A stretch of DNA of 64,000 nt, from the NCBI GenBank assembly GCA_000961655.1, contig LADR01000018.1:62001-126000 (forward strand). The letters are read 5' to 3'. Below the pieces are notes generated by a model that saw only the letters and a list, made by a program, of their open reading frames with translations, made no database searches and was not told the origin of the DNA. Within the stretch, counting starts at the first letter, position 1; each line of letters begins with the position of its first letter. Shown here in pieces: positions 26,302 to 34,763 of this stretch. The position numbers and the translations under genes were made by a program. The stretch is from Desulfatitalea sp. BRH_c12 (lineage in GTDB: Bacteria; Desulfobacterota; Desulfobacteria; Desulfobacterales; Desulfosarcinaceae).

Positions 26302-29300
26302 CTACCGATACATCCAGACGCGCATCATGGAGAGCAATCTTCCCAGGTCCACCGGTTTTGCAAGATAATCACTGGCCCCGGATTGGATACAGCGTTCACG
26401 GTCCTTTTTCATGGCTTTGGCGGTCAGGGCAATGATCGGAATGTTCCGCATGTCCTCCGAAGACCGGAGTCGCTGCATGGTTTCATAACCGTCCATGTCC
26501 GGCATCATCATATCGAGCAGGATCAGATCGACATCCGAGTGGGTGTCGAGCAGATCGAGTGCCTTACGTCCGTTCTCGGCCTTGAGAACCTGGATGCCCT
26601 TTTCCTCCAGCAGTTTGGATAATGCAAATACGCTGCGCATGTCGTCATCCGCGAGTAGTACTTTTTTATCCCTGAACATCATGTCGGCGTCGTACAGATT
26701 GGTGATCATGCGCCGCTGTTTTTCGGGCATCTTCTTCACGATCCGATGGAGAAACAAGGAGGCCTCGTCGTACAAACGCTCTTCCGAACGGACGCCCTTG
26801 ATAATGATCGATTCTGAATGTACCTGCAGTTCAGCTTCCTGCTCGCGCGTGAGTTCCCGGCCGGTATACACGATCACCGGCGGCAGAACCTCCTGCGCCT
26901 GCCCTTCAAGCAGACGCAGCATGTCAAGGCCGTTCATATCGGGCAGGCCCAGGTCGAGGATCATGCAGTCGTACCGTTTGGAACGAATCGCGGCGATCGC
27001 TTCGGCGGCCGTGGCAGCCTGATCGGTGCGCACATCCGTATTGCCGATCAGCGTGACAATGCTGCCGCGCAGATTTTGATCGTCTTCGACTACAAGCAAC
27101 TCCTTGATCTGCCTTTCGAAGACGTTTTCCAACTTGGCCAGCGCACGTTCAAGATCTTCAGCCTGCACCGGCTTGGTCAAAAAACCGATGGCGCCCCTTG
27201 CGTACGCTTCGATATCGGGGTCTTCCACCGAGACGATATGCACAGGGATGTGCCGGGTATTGGGGTTTTGTTTCAACGCTTCCAAAACAGCCCAGCCATC
27301 TTTTTCCGGCAGATGGATGTCCAGAAGAATGCCTTTGGGCAGATAGGCGGCAGCCAGGTCGAGCCCCATCTGGCCGCTGGGCGCATGCAGCACCTTGAGG
27401 TTTTTCAGGCGGCACAGACCGATCAGATGCTCTGCAAACAGGGGGTCATCCTCGATGACCAGGATGACGGCATCGTCCTTGCCAAGACTTTCGCGATCGT
27501 CCGGGACGCTCTGCAATTCAAGGACGGGAGGCGTGGCGGCCGGTTCGATCTTTCTGGGCAATCCAGGGCGGTCGATGCGCGCTTCGGGGTCCGGGGCAGG
27601 CAGGCGCAGTTCATCCGGCAAATAGAGCGTGAATGTGGAACCAACCCCGATTCGGCTGAAAAGAAGAATATCGCCTCCCAGCAAACGCGCCAGGTTCCGG
27701 GATATTGAAAGCCCCAGGCCGGTTCCGGCGAACTTGCGGGCGGCGCCGGTATCCAGTTGCTGGAAAGCTTCGAACACGAGGTGTTGTTTTTCGGTCGGAA
27801 TGCCGATGCCCGAATCGGTCACAGCAATCGCGATCGTACTCTCCGCGCGCATGCCCGCCGGCAGGACGTCACCGGGATCCGGACGGCCGATGACGATGTG
27901 GATCCCGCCTTTTTCGGTGAATTTGACCGCATTGTGGATCAGGTTGCGCAAAATCTGTCCCAGCCTTTTGCGATCGGTCCGCAATTGCGTCGGGCAATCC
28001 GGCCGTGTTTGCACGTCGATGGGCAACCCCTTGTCCGCAGCCAGATGGGTGTATTGATCGGTAATTTGCCGGGCCAGCTCCCGCGGGTCGAGCCGCTCGA
28101 CGCGCAGGTCCATTCGACCCGATTCGATTTTGGCCAGATCCAGAACCTCGTTGATGAGCGTGAGCAGATCGCTGCCGCTGCTATGGATGATGTGCGCGGA
28201 GCGCACCTGCTCTGGGGTCAGGCGGCCCTCCTTGTTGTCGCAGAACATGCGCGCCAGCAACAAGATGCTGTTCAAGGGTGTGCGCAGCTCGTGGGACATG
28301 TTGGCCAGAAACTCCGATTTGTACCTTCCGGACATGGCCAGCTGCTCGGCCTTTTCTTCGATCTCGCGCTGGCTCCTTTCCAGCTCGCGGTTTGCACGCT
28401 CGATGATCTGCTTGTGGTTTTCCAGATACTCATTTTTCTCCTCGAGTTCCGCATTGGCCTCTTCCAACTGATCCTGCTGCTGCCTCAATTTTTCTTCGGA
28501 CTGCTTCAGTCGCTGAGTCTGCTCCTCCAGTTCTCCATTGGTGGCCTTGAGTTCATCCTGCTGCTGTTGCAACTCCTCGGTCAGGACCTGCGCGCGCGCA
28601 AGCGCTTCGGACAGCTCTTCCCGGCCACGAACCGTTTGAAGCGTGATCGCGACCTTGGGCAGGACCTGTTGCAGAAAGTCGCGCTGCAATGCGGACGGCG
28701 TCTTGAAAAAGGCCAGCTCGATGGCGCCGACCGCATGATCTTCGAACAGTAACGGTGCAACGCTGATGCAGGCCGGGCAGCCGTCTCCCAGCGCGGAGCA
28801 CACCTTTATGTAGCCGGCCGGCACATCCTGGACGGTAATCGGCGCTTTGGTCAGCACGGCCTGACCGATCAATCCTTGGCCGGCATCGATGCCCTTGGGA
28901 ATCCGCTCCGCGCGGGTGCAGGCATAGCCCCCGCCGAACGCGAGCATCGGTTCGGAGCGGTGTTTTACCACGTATAGGGCCCCCACTGCCGCTTGCGTAT
29001 AAGTGGCGATCTCGGTGATGACATTGCGACACAGATCCGCAACACGGACCTGGCCGCGCATGGCCTCATTGACGCGTTCGATGCCGGTTTTAATCCAATT
29101 CTGACTGGCAAACGCTTCGGACGCTTCAATCAGGGATCCTTGCATCTGCTTGACCGATGCTGCCAGGCGACCGATCTCGTCCGCACTGGTCACCGTGACG
29201 GGGGTATCGAGCTTGCCGCGGGCAATGGCATCGGTCACGGTTACGACGGCATCCAGGCCCGCGGAGATTTTGCGCGCGACCAGCAGGCCCGCCCCCCAAC

Positions 29301-29937
29301 CCACACCGATGCCTAAACAGCACAGGATCAGCACACTGGTCAGTGCGAGCTTGAAGTAGTCTTCGCTTTCGACGCGATGCCGCGCCATCGATTCATCCAT
29401 GCGCTGGAGGATGCCATCGATTTGTTCGGAAAGCCGGTTGTAGGCGTCCCGGGCACTACCGAACGAGAGCGCTATCGCGGCGGCGTAAGCGTCCGATCGT
29501 TGCCCGTTGGGAAAAACGTCGATTTTGGGAATCAAGGCTTCAATTTCCCTGAACACCTTCATAAAGTCATCCAGACGGCTGTTCAATTCGATAAAAGCGT
29601 ACCGCTCCTGCTGGTTCGTGAGCCGGTCCAGATCGGCCAGGTTGAGGCGGAGTCTGGAAAGGTGCAGGGTCTTCTGATCGCTTTGACGTTCGATTTCCTC
29701 CTGCGAGGGATGCAGGATAATGTTCTTCTGCGCACGGTGGATTTCGAACAGATTCGTTTTTACGAGCGCAGCCAGATGCATTTTTCTGGCATCCACATCC
29801 ATCAAACGCGTCAGGCGATTGCTTACTGCGTCCAGGAAATAGATGGCGCCGGCCGACATGGCCAGTTCGAGTGCGATGATGAGAAATACGACGGAAAGGA
29901 TCTTGCTTTTGATGCTCAGATTACCAAAAAATGCCAT
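26302..29937 (-). CDS. Hybrid histidine kinase: 4HB-HAMP-GAF-HisKA-HATPase-3xREC
   Basis: This 1211-residue inner-membrane kinase has TM1 (about 13-35), a periplasmic four-helix-bundle sensor (about 36-195), TM2 (about 198-220) and HAMP (to about 275). A GAF domain (about 295-435) has a Cys-rich patch GDGCPACIS. A long Gln/Glu-rich coiled coil (445-540) precedes the phosphoacceptor His549 in SHELRTPLNS and a full HATPase domain. Three receivers follow: about 855-970 (ILLDIHLP), 980-1095 (ILDLGLPDMNG) and 1095-1205 (LLDMMMPDMDG). It heads the operon with CheR and the second kinase. The sensed signal is unknown. Confidence 0.9.
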   Translation of the reverse strand: MAFFGNLSIKSKILSVVFLIIALELAMSAGAIYFLDAVSNRLTRLMDVDARKMHLAALVKTNLFEIHRAQKNIILHPSQEEIERQSDQKTLHLSRLRLNLADLDRLTNQQERYAFIELNSRLDDFMKVFREIEALIPKIDVFPNGQRSDAYAAAIALSFGSARDAYNRLSEQIDGILQRMDESMARHRVESEDYFKLALTSVLILCCLGIGVGWGAGLLVARKISAGLDAVVTVTDAIARGKLDTPVTVTSADEIGRLAASVKQMQGSLIEASEAFASQNWIKTGIERVNEAMRGQVRVADLCRNVITEIATYTQAAVGALYVVKHRSEPMLAFGGGYACTRAERIPKGIDAGQGLIGQAVLTKAPITVQDVPAGYIKVCSALGDGCPACISVAPLLFEDHAVGAIELAFFKTPSALQRDFLQQVLPKVAITLQTVRGREELSEALARAQVLTEELQQQQDELKATNGELEEQTQRLKQSEEKLRQQQDQLEEANAELEEKNEYLENHKQIIERANRELERSQREIEEKAEQLAMSGRYKSEFLANMSHELRTPLNSILLLARMFCDNKEGRLTPEQVRSAHIIHSSGSDLLTLINEVLDLAKIESGRMDLRVERLDPRELARQITDQYTHLAADKGLPIDVQTRPDCPTQLRTDRKRLGQILRNLIHNAVKFTEKGGIHIVIGRPDPGDVLPAGMRAESTIAIAVTDSGIGIPTEKQHLVFEAFQQLDTGAARKFAGTGLGLSISRNLARLLGGDILLFSRIGVGSTFTLYLPDELRLPAPDPEARIDRPGLPRKIEPAATPPVLELQSVPDDRESLGKDDAVILVIEDDPLFAEHLIGLCRLKNLKVLHAPSGQMGLDLAAAYLPKGILLDIHLPEKDGWAVLEALKQNPNTRHIPVHIVSVEDPDIEAYARGAIGFLTKPVQAEDLERALAKLENVFERQIKELLVVEDDQNLRGSIVTLIGNTDVRTDQAATAAEAIAAIRSKRYDCMILDLGLPDMNGLDMLRLLEGQAQEVLPPVIVYTGRELTREQEAELQVHSESIIIKGVRSEERLYDEASLFLHRIVKKMPEKQRRMITNLYDADMMFRDKKVLLADDDMRSVFALSKLLEEKGIQVLKAENGRKALDLLDTHSDVDLILLDMMMPDMDGYETMQRLRSSEDMRNIPIIALTAKAMKKDRERCIQSGASDYLAKPVDLGRLLSMMRVWMYR

Positions 29938-30292
29938 AAACCTCTCTCTTTCACCAATGGGCGGAGGCGCAATGGATCGTTCGTTTTATGAGGGTGGCGA
30001 TTCCGTCAGCATACGGGCAGCAGCATTCGAACACAATTATTTTCTCGAATACATAAACAATATTTCGCATTTTATAAACTGAAACTTCAACTTTAACGGC
30101 AAACCTTGACAGCATTGTAAAAAGTCGCGTTCATCCAAGCAAGGTTCTGAACATTTTCATAACGCGATTTTTTTTTCGCCCCTACTGCCTGAAATAGACC
30201 TGCTTTGTCCTGAATCCGTCTGCGTGTTCGTCATATGATTGAACAACACAATCACAACAGCCAGAACACGACGAAAGCAAGGAGGCCGATAT
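29938..30292. other. AT-rich divergent intergenic region
   Basis: This 355-bp gap separates the divergent hybrid kinase and DUF1579 gene and must hold both promoters. It is clearly more AT-rich than its surroundings (30040-30175). A TTGACA at 30106 is a possible -35 box but has no good -10 partner. No palindromic repeat of the families seen elsewhere was found. Confidence 0.4.
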
Positions 30293-30820
30293 ATGGATAC
30301 CAATACAACCCAACAGGAATCAATGATGAACGCCCAGCCGCAAAAGGAACACGAATGGCTGCACAAGTTCGTGGGTGAATGGACCTTTGAAGGTGAGGCG
30401 ACCATGGCGCCGGATCAGCCACCCGAAAAATTCAAAGGAGTCGAGAATGTTCGGGCCATCGGAGGGCTCTGGATTGTGGCCGAGGGCAAGGGCGAGTGCC
30501 CGGGCGGCATGGGTGAGGCGACCACTTTGCTGTCGATCGGCTTTGACACGCAAAAAAAGCGCTATGTGGGCACATTTGTCGCTTCGATGATGACGTATCT
30601 CTGGGTGTACGACAATGGCGAACTGGACGCAGCCGAAAAAGTGCTGAGCCTCTACGCCGATGGGCCGGATTTCAAAGTTGAAGGCAAGATGGCGAAGTAC
30701 AAGGATGTGACCGAGTTCAGGAGCGATGATCACCGGGTGCTGACATCTTACCTATTGGGCGATGACGGGCAGTGGCAATGCATCATGACAGCCCACTACC
30801 GGCGCAGAAGATCCATTTGA
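30293..30820 (+). CDS. DUF1579 family protein
   Basis: This 175-residue soluble protein has the DUF1579 pattern: an N-terminal HEWLHKFVGEWTFEGEA, a central IGGLWIVAEGKGE, then GFDTQKKRYVGTFV and a Trp-rich strand set typical of a lipocalin-like barrel. Function of the family is unknown. The start at 30293 follows AAGGAGG. It precedes a DGPF/YCII protein and an ECF sigma factor. DUF1579 proteins are often neighbours of DGPF-sigma pairs, so it may belong to that regulon. Confidence 0.8.
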   Translation: MDTNTTQQESMMNAQPQKEHEWLHKFVGEWTFEGEATMAPDQPPEKFKGVENVRAIGGLWIVAEGKGECPGGMGEATTLLSIGFDTQKKRYVGTFVASMMTYLWVYDNGELDAAEKVLSLYADGPDFKVEGKMAKYKDVTEFRSDDHRVLTSYLLGDDGQWQCIMTAHYRRRRSI

Positions 30821-31012
30821 TCGGATGCGGCAATGGATCGGACGGCATTCAGCGCAGTACCGATCTTCTCCGGGTCATACACGCTTCACCCCATTTACAG
30901 GTCCATTGCCGCTTATCACATTGCTGGAACACCAGAGCGGTCATCGGCAATGTCCTGAACGTGCACAGTCATTCGTCGTTCTATCGAAAACGACACAGGA
31001 AAGGAAAATGCC

Positions 31013-31417
31013 ATGAGCACACCACCCGCATCGTCAGACTATCTTTTACTCATTCGCGGCACGCACTGGGATAAAGATCTTTCCCCTGAAGAAATTCAGA
31101 AGGTCATGAGCAACTGGAGCGCCTGGTTCGAGGACTTGACCCGCAGGGACAAGATCAAAGGCGCGCAACCGCTGGCGCCTGAGGGCAAAATCGTGGCCGG
31201 AAAAAAGGGCCACCTTGTGGCCGACGGTCCTTTTGCCGAATCCAAGGAGGCCATCGCCGGGTATTTCCTCTTGCAGGTACGCGATCTTGCCGAGGCGCTC
31301 GAGATCGCCAAGTCGAACCCCGCGCTTGAATATGGCATCACCATCGAGGTGCGGCCCGTAATCGCGCAGTGCCCGACCATGCAGCGCGCCAATGCGCTGG
31401 CCCAAGCGGAGGTATAA
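31013..31417 (+). CDS. DGPF-domain (YCII-related) protein
   Basis: This 134-residue protein has a ferredoxin-like YCII fold with the namesake motif ADGPFAESKEAIAGYFLL (about 64-81) and the start YLLLIRGTHWDKDLSPEE. Proteins of this kind are encoded next to ECF42 sigma factors, and the sigma factor here follows after 3 bp. Their biochemical role is not known; small-molecule binding or hydrolysis has been proposed from the fold. GGAAAGGAAAATGCC precedes the start. Confidence 0.85.
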   Translation: MSTPPASSDYLLLIRGTHWDKDLSPEEIQKVMSNWSAWFEDLTRRDKIKGAQPLAPEGKIVAGKKGHLVADGPFAESKEAIAGYFLLQVRDLAEALEIAKSNPALEYGITIEVRPVIAQCPTMQRANALAQAEV

Positions 31418-31420
31418 GCC

Positions 31421-32734
31421 ATGGACGGCGCGCAACACCAGGATATGCTGCCACCACCCGGCGATATCGCGCAGCTGGCCGAATCGCTCTTCCGCCGAGA
31501 GGCCGGCAAGCTGGTATCGGTCATGACGCGACTATTCGGTGTCACCCGTCTGCAACTGGCCGAAGACGTGGTCCAGGAGGCGTTGGTGCGGGCGCTGCGT
31601 ACCTGGCCGTATTACGGCGTCCCGCGAAATCCGGCCGCCTGGATCATGCAGACAGCCAAGCATCTTGCGCTGGATGTCATCCGGCGCGAAACCATTTTCA
31701 ATGGTAAACAGCCTGACATCGCAGCGGCCATGACGCCGCCGCAGCCGGATGCCGCCGTCGACGAAGCACCGTTGTTCGATAGCGAAATCAAGGACGACCG
31801 CTTGCGCATGATGTTCGCGTGCTGTCATCCGGCCATACCGCCCGAATCCCAGGCGGCGCTGGCCCTGAAAACGCTGTGCGGGTTCAGCACGGCTGAAATC
31901 GCCGGGGCCTTCCTGACCTCGGAGGCCGCCGCCGCCAAGCGGCTGACGCGTGCCAGGCAAAAACTCAACGAGTTGTGCATACCTTTTGAAATACCCTCAG
32001 GCGAGGCCTTGACCGCGCGTCTGGACGCCGTACTGCAAACACTCTACCTGCTATTCAATGAAGGCTACAAGGCCTCCCGTGGCGAAAACCTGATACGAGA
32101 GGAGTTGTGTCATGAAGCGACCCAACTGGCGATGTTGCTGGCCGAACACCCGGTGGGCAACCAACCGCGCACACACGCCCTGGTCGCCCTGATGCTCTTC
32201 AATGGTGCCCGGTTGCCCGCACGGGTCGATGAGGGCGGAAACATCCTGCTGCTCGAGGTGCAGGACCGCTCGCAGTGGAATCGGGCCATGATCCATCGCG
32301 GCATCGTACACTTGGGGCTATCCGCGGCCGGTGACACGCTCAGCGTCTATCATCTTCAGGCCGGCATTGCCGCCTGCCACTGCACCGCCGCCAATTACGC
32401 CTCCACGGACTGGCCACGCATTCTTTCACTTTACGACCAATTGGTGCGCATCGACCCTTCACCGGTGGCACTGCTCAACCGGGCGGTGGCCGTCGCCCAG
32501 GTTCAAGGGCCACGCGCCGGGATCGCGGCATTGCATGCGATTCGCAAAAGCCGGCGCCTCGATGCCTATTACCTGTTGTATGCGGTTCTGGGCGAATTCG
32601 AAGCCCAATTGAACGATTGCCGAGCTGCCGCAAAGCATTTTCGCAAAGCCCTGCAGCAGATTCAACTCAAATCGGAACAACTGTTTCTAACCAAAAAACT
32701 TCGCCAATTAGAAACCACATGCACCATCGATTAA
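31421..32734 (+). CDS. ECF42-like RNA polymerase sigma factor with C-terminal TPR-like domain
   Basis: This 437-residue protein has sigma region 2 (about 25-95, VVQEALVRALRTWP) and region 4 (about 125-185, TLCGFSTAEIAGAFLTSEAAAAKRL). A long helical C-terminal domain (about 195-435) has repeats of the TPR type, including DPSPVALLNRAVAVAQVQGP. This is the group-42 ECF architecture, in which the C-terminal domain replaces a separate anti-sigma factor. It is coupled to the DGPF gene. Regulated genes are probably the local DGPF and DUF1579 genes, by analogy. Confidence 0.87.
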   Translation: MDGAQHQDMLPPPGDIAQLAESLFRREAGKLVSVMTRLFGVTRLQLAEDVVQEALVRALRTWPYYGVPRNPAAWIMQTAKHLALDVIRRETIFNGKQPDIAAAMTPPQPDAAVDEAPLFDSEIKDDRLRMMFACCHPAIPPESQAALALKTLCGFSTAEIAGAFLTSEAAAAKRLTRARQKLNELCIPFEIPSGEALTARLDAVLQTLYLLFNEGYKASRGENLIREELCHEATQLAMLLAEHPVGNQPRTHALVALMLFNGARLPARVDEGGNILLLEVQDRSQWNRAMIHRGIVHLGLSAAGDTLSVYHLQAGIAACHCTAANYASTDWPRILSLYDQLVRIDPSPVALLNRAVAVAQVQGPRAGIAALHAIRKSRRLDAYYLLYAVLGEFEAQLNDCRAAAKHFRKALQQIQLKSEQLFLTKKLRQLETTCTID

Positions 32735-32810
32735 TCCATGAACCTGCGAATCGACCCGATAATGTATCAAATAACGATGACTCTGGTTATCCTGAGACAT
32801 AGGTGGAGAG

Positions 32811-32940
32811 TAGGGTGGGCATTGCCCACCATTAGAAATTACCAATTGACCGCCGCTTGGGCAGGGTCAGTGTCGGTAACCGAGGATGTTATTTGCGGAA
32901 ATGGTTGCGCCTACGATGGTGGGCAGTGCCCACCCTACAA
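32811..32940. repeat. REP doublet (REPIN-like), GTAGGGTGGGCA family, copy c
   Basis: The ends are TAGGGTGGGCATTGCCCACC and GGTGGGCAGTGCCCACCCTA. The interior shares CCGCTTGGGCAGGGTCAGTG and CCGAGGATGTTATTTGCGG with copy a. Outside it lie GGTTATCCTGAGACATAGG (about 32784) and GACCGAACGGGATAAGCC (about 32980), which resemble the ends of the ~110-bp upstream element, so the two may be nested. The 334-bp gap also has an ACACTTTAAACTTTACAC tract (32947-32965), repeated at 44485-44511. Confidence 0.65.
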
Positions 32941-33030
32941 CTTTACACTTTAAACTTTACACTTAACACTTCGCACCATAGGCATTGACCGAACGGGATA
33001 AGCCGATGAACGAATTAACGGAAACCAAAC

Positions 33031-33048
33031 TATCTTGACATAAAGATA
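33031..33048. promoter_or_regulatory. Putative MarR operator 1, upstream of marR
   Basis: TATCTTGACATAAAGATA is an inverted repeat with TATCTT and AAGATA arms. It contains TTGACA (33035-33040), a possible -35 box, 28 bp before the marR start. An almost matching site lies before the pump adaptor gene. Binding here would repress marR itself. Confidence 0.6.
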
Positions 33049-33068
33049 CACTGTTTTAAGCTACTCCC

Positions 33069-33503
33069 ATGCGAAAGGGATCACAAATACGATTGGCGTT
33101 GCGCAAAGCCTGCCGGTTGGTCGAAAAAGTTGGCCGCAAATGTATCCGCGATACCGGCCTTGGGCTTTCCGATTTCGCCATACTGGAAACGCTGCTGCGC
33201 GAGGGGCCTTCGCCAATCAACCAGATCGGAGAACGGGTGCATCTGACCAGCGGGGCCATGACTGCCGCCATCGACCGTCTGGAAAAAATACGTTATGTCA
33301 AGAGGATAAGGGATACCGAAGATGGGCGCTGCTGCTATGTGGCACTGACCAAACCGGGACAAGGCTACATCGAGGCCGCCCATGTCGAATATGAACACAA
33401 CCTGGAAAGCGTCGCCAATGCCTTGAGCACTGACGAACAAGAGGAACTTGTGCGACTTTTAGAAAAAGTAGTGCGGCATGTCCGCAACCGCAACGGGAAA
33501 TAG
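33069..33503 (+). CDS. MarR-family transcriptional regulator
   Basis: This 144-residue winged-helix dimer has the core DFAILETLLREGPSPINQIGERVHLTSGAMTAAIDRLE (helices 3-4, about 35-75) and the wing with RDTEDGRCCYVALT. The terminal helices LSTDEQEELVRLLEKVVRHV form the dimer arm. It lies upstream of and parallel to an RND efflux operon. Matching palindromes at 33031 and 33582 suggest that it represses both itself and the pump and is released by a small-molecule ligand. A pair of Cys in the wing (CC) could allow redox sensing, but this is speculative. Confidence 0.88.
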   Translation: MRKGSQIRLALRKACRLVEKVGRKCIRDTGLGLSDFAILETLLREGPSPINQIGERVHLTSGAMTAAIDRLEKIRYVKRIRDTEDGRCCYVALTKPGQGYIEAAHVEYEHNLESVANALSTDEQEELVRLLEKVVRHVRNRNGK

Positions 33504-33581
33504 CCGTATGATACACTTTTATCTTCGCCAATCGACAGTGGGTCACAGGCGTTAACCGCATACCTTATTTTTTTTATAATA

Positions 33582-33599
33582 TATCTCGATATCGAGGTA
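33582..33599. promoter_or_regulatory. Putative MarR operator 2, upstream of efflux operon
   Basis: TATCTCGATATCGAGGTA contains the perfect 12-bp palindrome CTCGATATCGAG. It agrees with the site at 33031 in 12 of 18 positions, giving the consensus TATCTyGAyAT with an inverted half-site. It lies 15 bp before the adaptor start, where a bound repressor would block transcription. Confidence 0.6.
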
Positions 33600-33614
33600 T
33601 TTGGAGATAGAACA

Positions 33615-34763
33615 ATGAACCGCATCAAAATGACCATAAGTGCCCTTCTGCTGTTTGTGGCGGTCGCCGGAATCGGCCTCGGTCTGGCCGCATGGAAACA
33701 CGCCATCACCCAGGAAGCCAATGCGGCCTCCGCAAATCAGCCCGAGCCGAAGGAAACGGTGACGGTCGCTGTTGCAAAATCATTCAAACACCGCCCGGCG
33801 ACAACGTCCATCGGGACGGTTATCGCCTTGCGTTCAATCACATTGCGCAATGAACTCCCCGGGACCGTGAGCCAGGTGATGCTCATACCCGGGCAAATTG
33901 TCGAAGCCGGCACCATGCTTGTCAGACTCGACGTTTCCGTCGAAGAGGCCGAACTGAAGGCACAGGCCGCGCAGGCCGCGCTTGCGCAGACCACGCTCAA
34001 ACGCGTGCGGCAGGCCTATCTGAAACGGGCCGTGTCTGAAGTCGAGGTGGATCGGGCCGCTGCGGAACGCGACGTCGCGCTGGCGAATATCGCGCGCATT
34101 AAAGCGACCATCGCTCGCAAAACGATACGGGCGCCCTTCCGGGCACGCGTCGGTTTGGCCGATGTCCACCCTGGCCAGTATCTGAACGCAGGCACCCTTC
34201 TGACAACGCTGCAGGGGGTCGACGACGCCGTGCATGTGGATTTCACGGTGGCGCAGCCGGTCGCCTGGGACCTGAAGGTGGGCCAGAATGTCGATGTGTT
34301 CGTCTCCGGCGATCTGGTGCCCGTCATCGCCACCATAGCGGCGCTTGATGCGCGCATCGATCCGGCCACCCGCAACGCTTTGGTCCGCGCCAGAATTGAA
34401 GGCGCCGCCAGATCACCTGCGCCGGGTTCTTCGGTACGCGTGCGCGTGCCGGTTGGCCAGCCCCGCAATGCGGTCGCGGTTCCCGTGAGCGCGTTGCGCA
34501 AAGGACCGGAGGGGGACCACGTATTCGTCATTGCGCCGGATACGGAAGGTGAGCCCCGCGCCCACCGGCGCCAGGTCCAGAGCGGCACGCTGCTCGGCGA
34601 TGAAATCGCGGTGTATGCCGGTCTTGCCGCCGGTGAGCGGATCGCGGTTTCAGGTTCTTTCAAACTTCGTGAAAACACTCTGGTTGCCATTGCCGACGAC
34701 CGGAGGACAGGTCATAGTGAGGCGTTCCATGGAGACATACAGCGAACCTCAGCAACCCAATAA
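33615..34763 (+). CDS. RND efflux periplasmic adaptor (membrane fusion protein)
   Basis: This 382-residue adaptor has an N-terminal membrane anchor or signal (about 8-27), a lipoyl/barrel-sandwich domain (LPGTVSQVMLIPGQIVEAGTM), a shorter helical hairpin (about 115-165), a beta-barrel domain and a membrane-proximal domain. It links the inner-membrane pump to the outer-membrane factor in the periplasm. The hairpin is shorter than in AcrA, like adaptors of the MexK/heavy-drug RND subgroup. Its 3' end overlaps the start of the pump gene, so translation is coupled. The operator at 33582 is directly upstream. Confidence 0.88.
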   Translation: MNRIKMTISALLLFVAVAGIGLGLAAWKHAITQEANAASANQPEPKETVTVAVAKSFKHRPATTSIGTVIALRSITLRNELPGTVSQVMLIPGQIVEAGTMLVRLDVSVEEAELKAQAAQAALAQTTLKRVRQAYLKRAVSEVEVDRAAAERDVALANIARIKATIARKTIRAPFRARVGLADVHPGQYLNAGTLLTTLQGVDDAVHVDFTVAQPVAWDLKVGQNVDVFVSGDLVPVIATIAALDARIDPATRNALVRARIEGAARSPAPGSSVRVRVPVGQPRNAVAVPVSALRKGPEGDHVFVIAPDTEGEPRAHRRQVQSGTLLGDEIAVYAGLAAGERIAVSGSFKLRENTLVAIADDRRTGHSEAFHGDIQRTSATQ

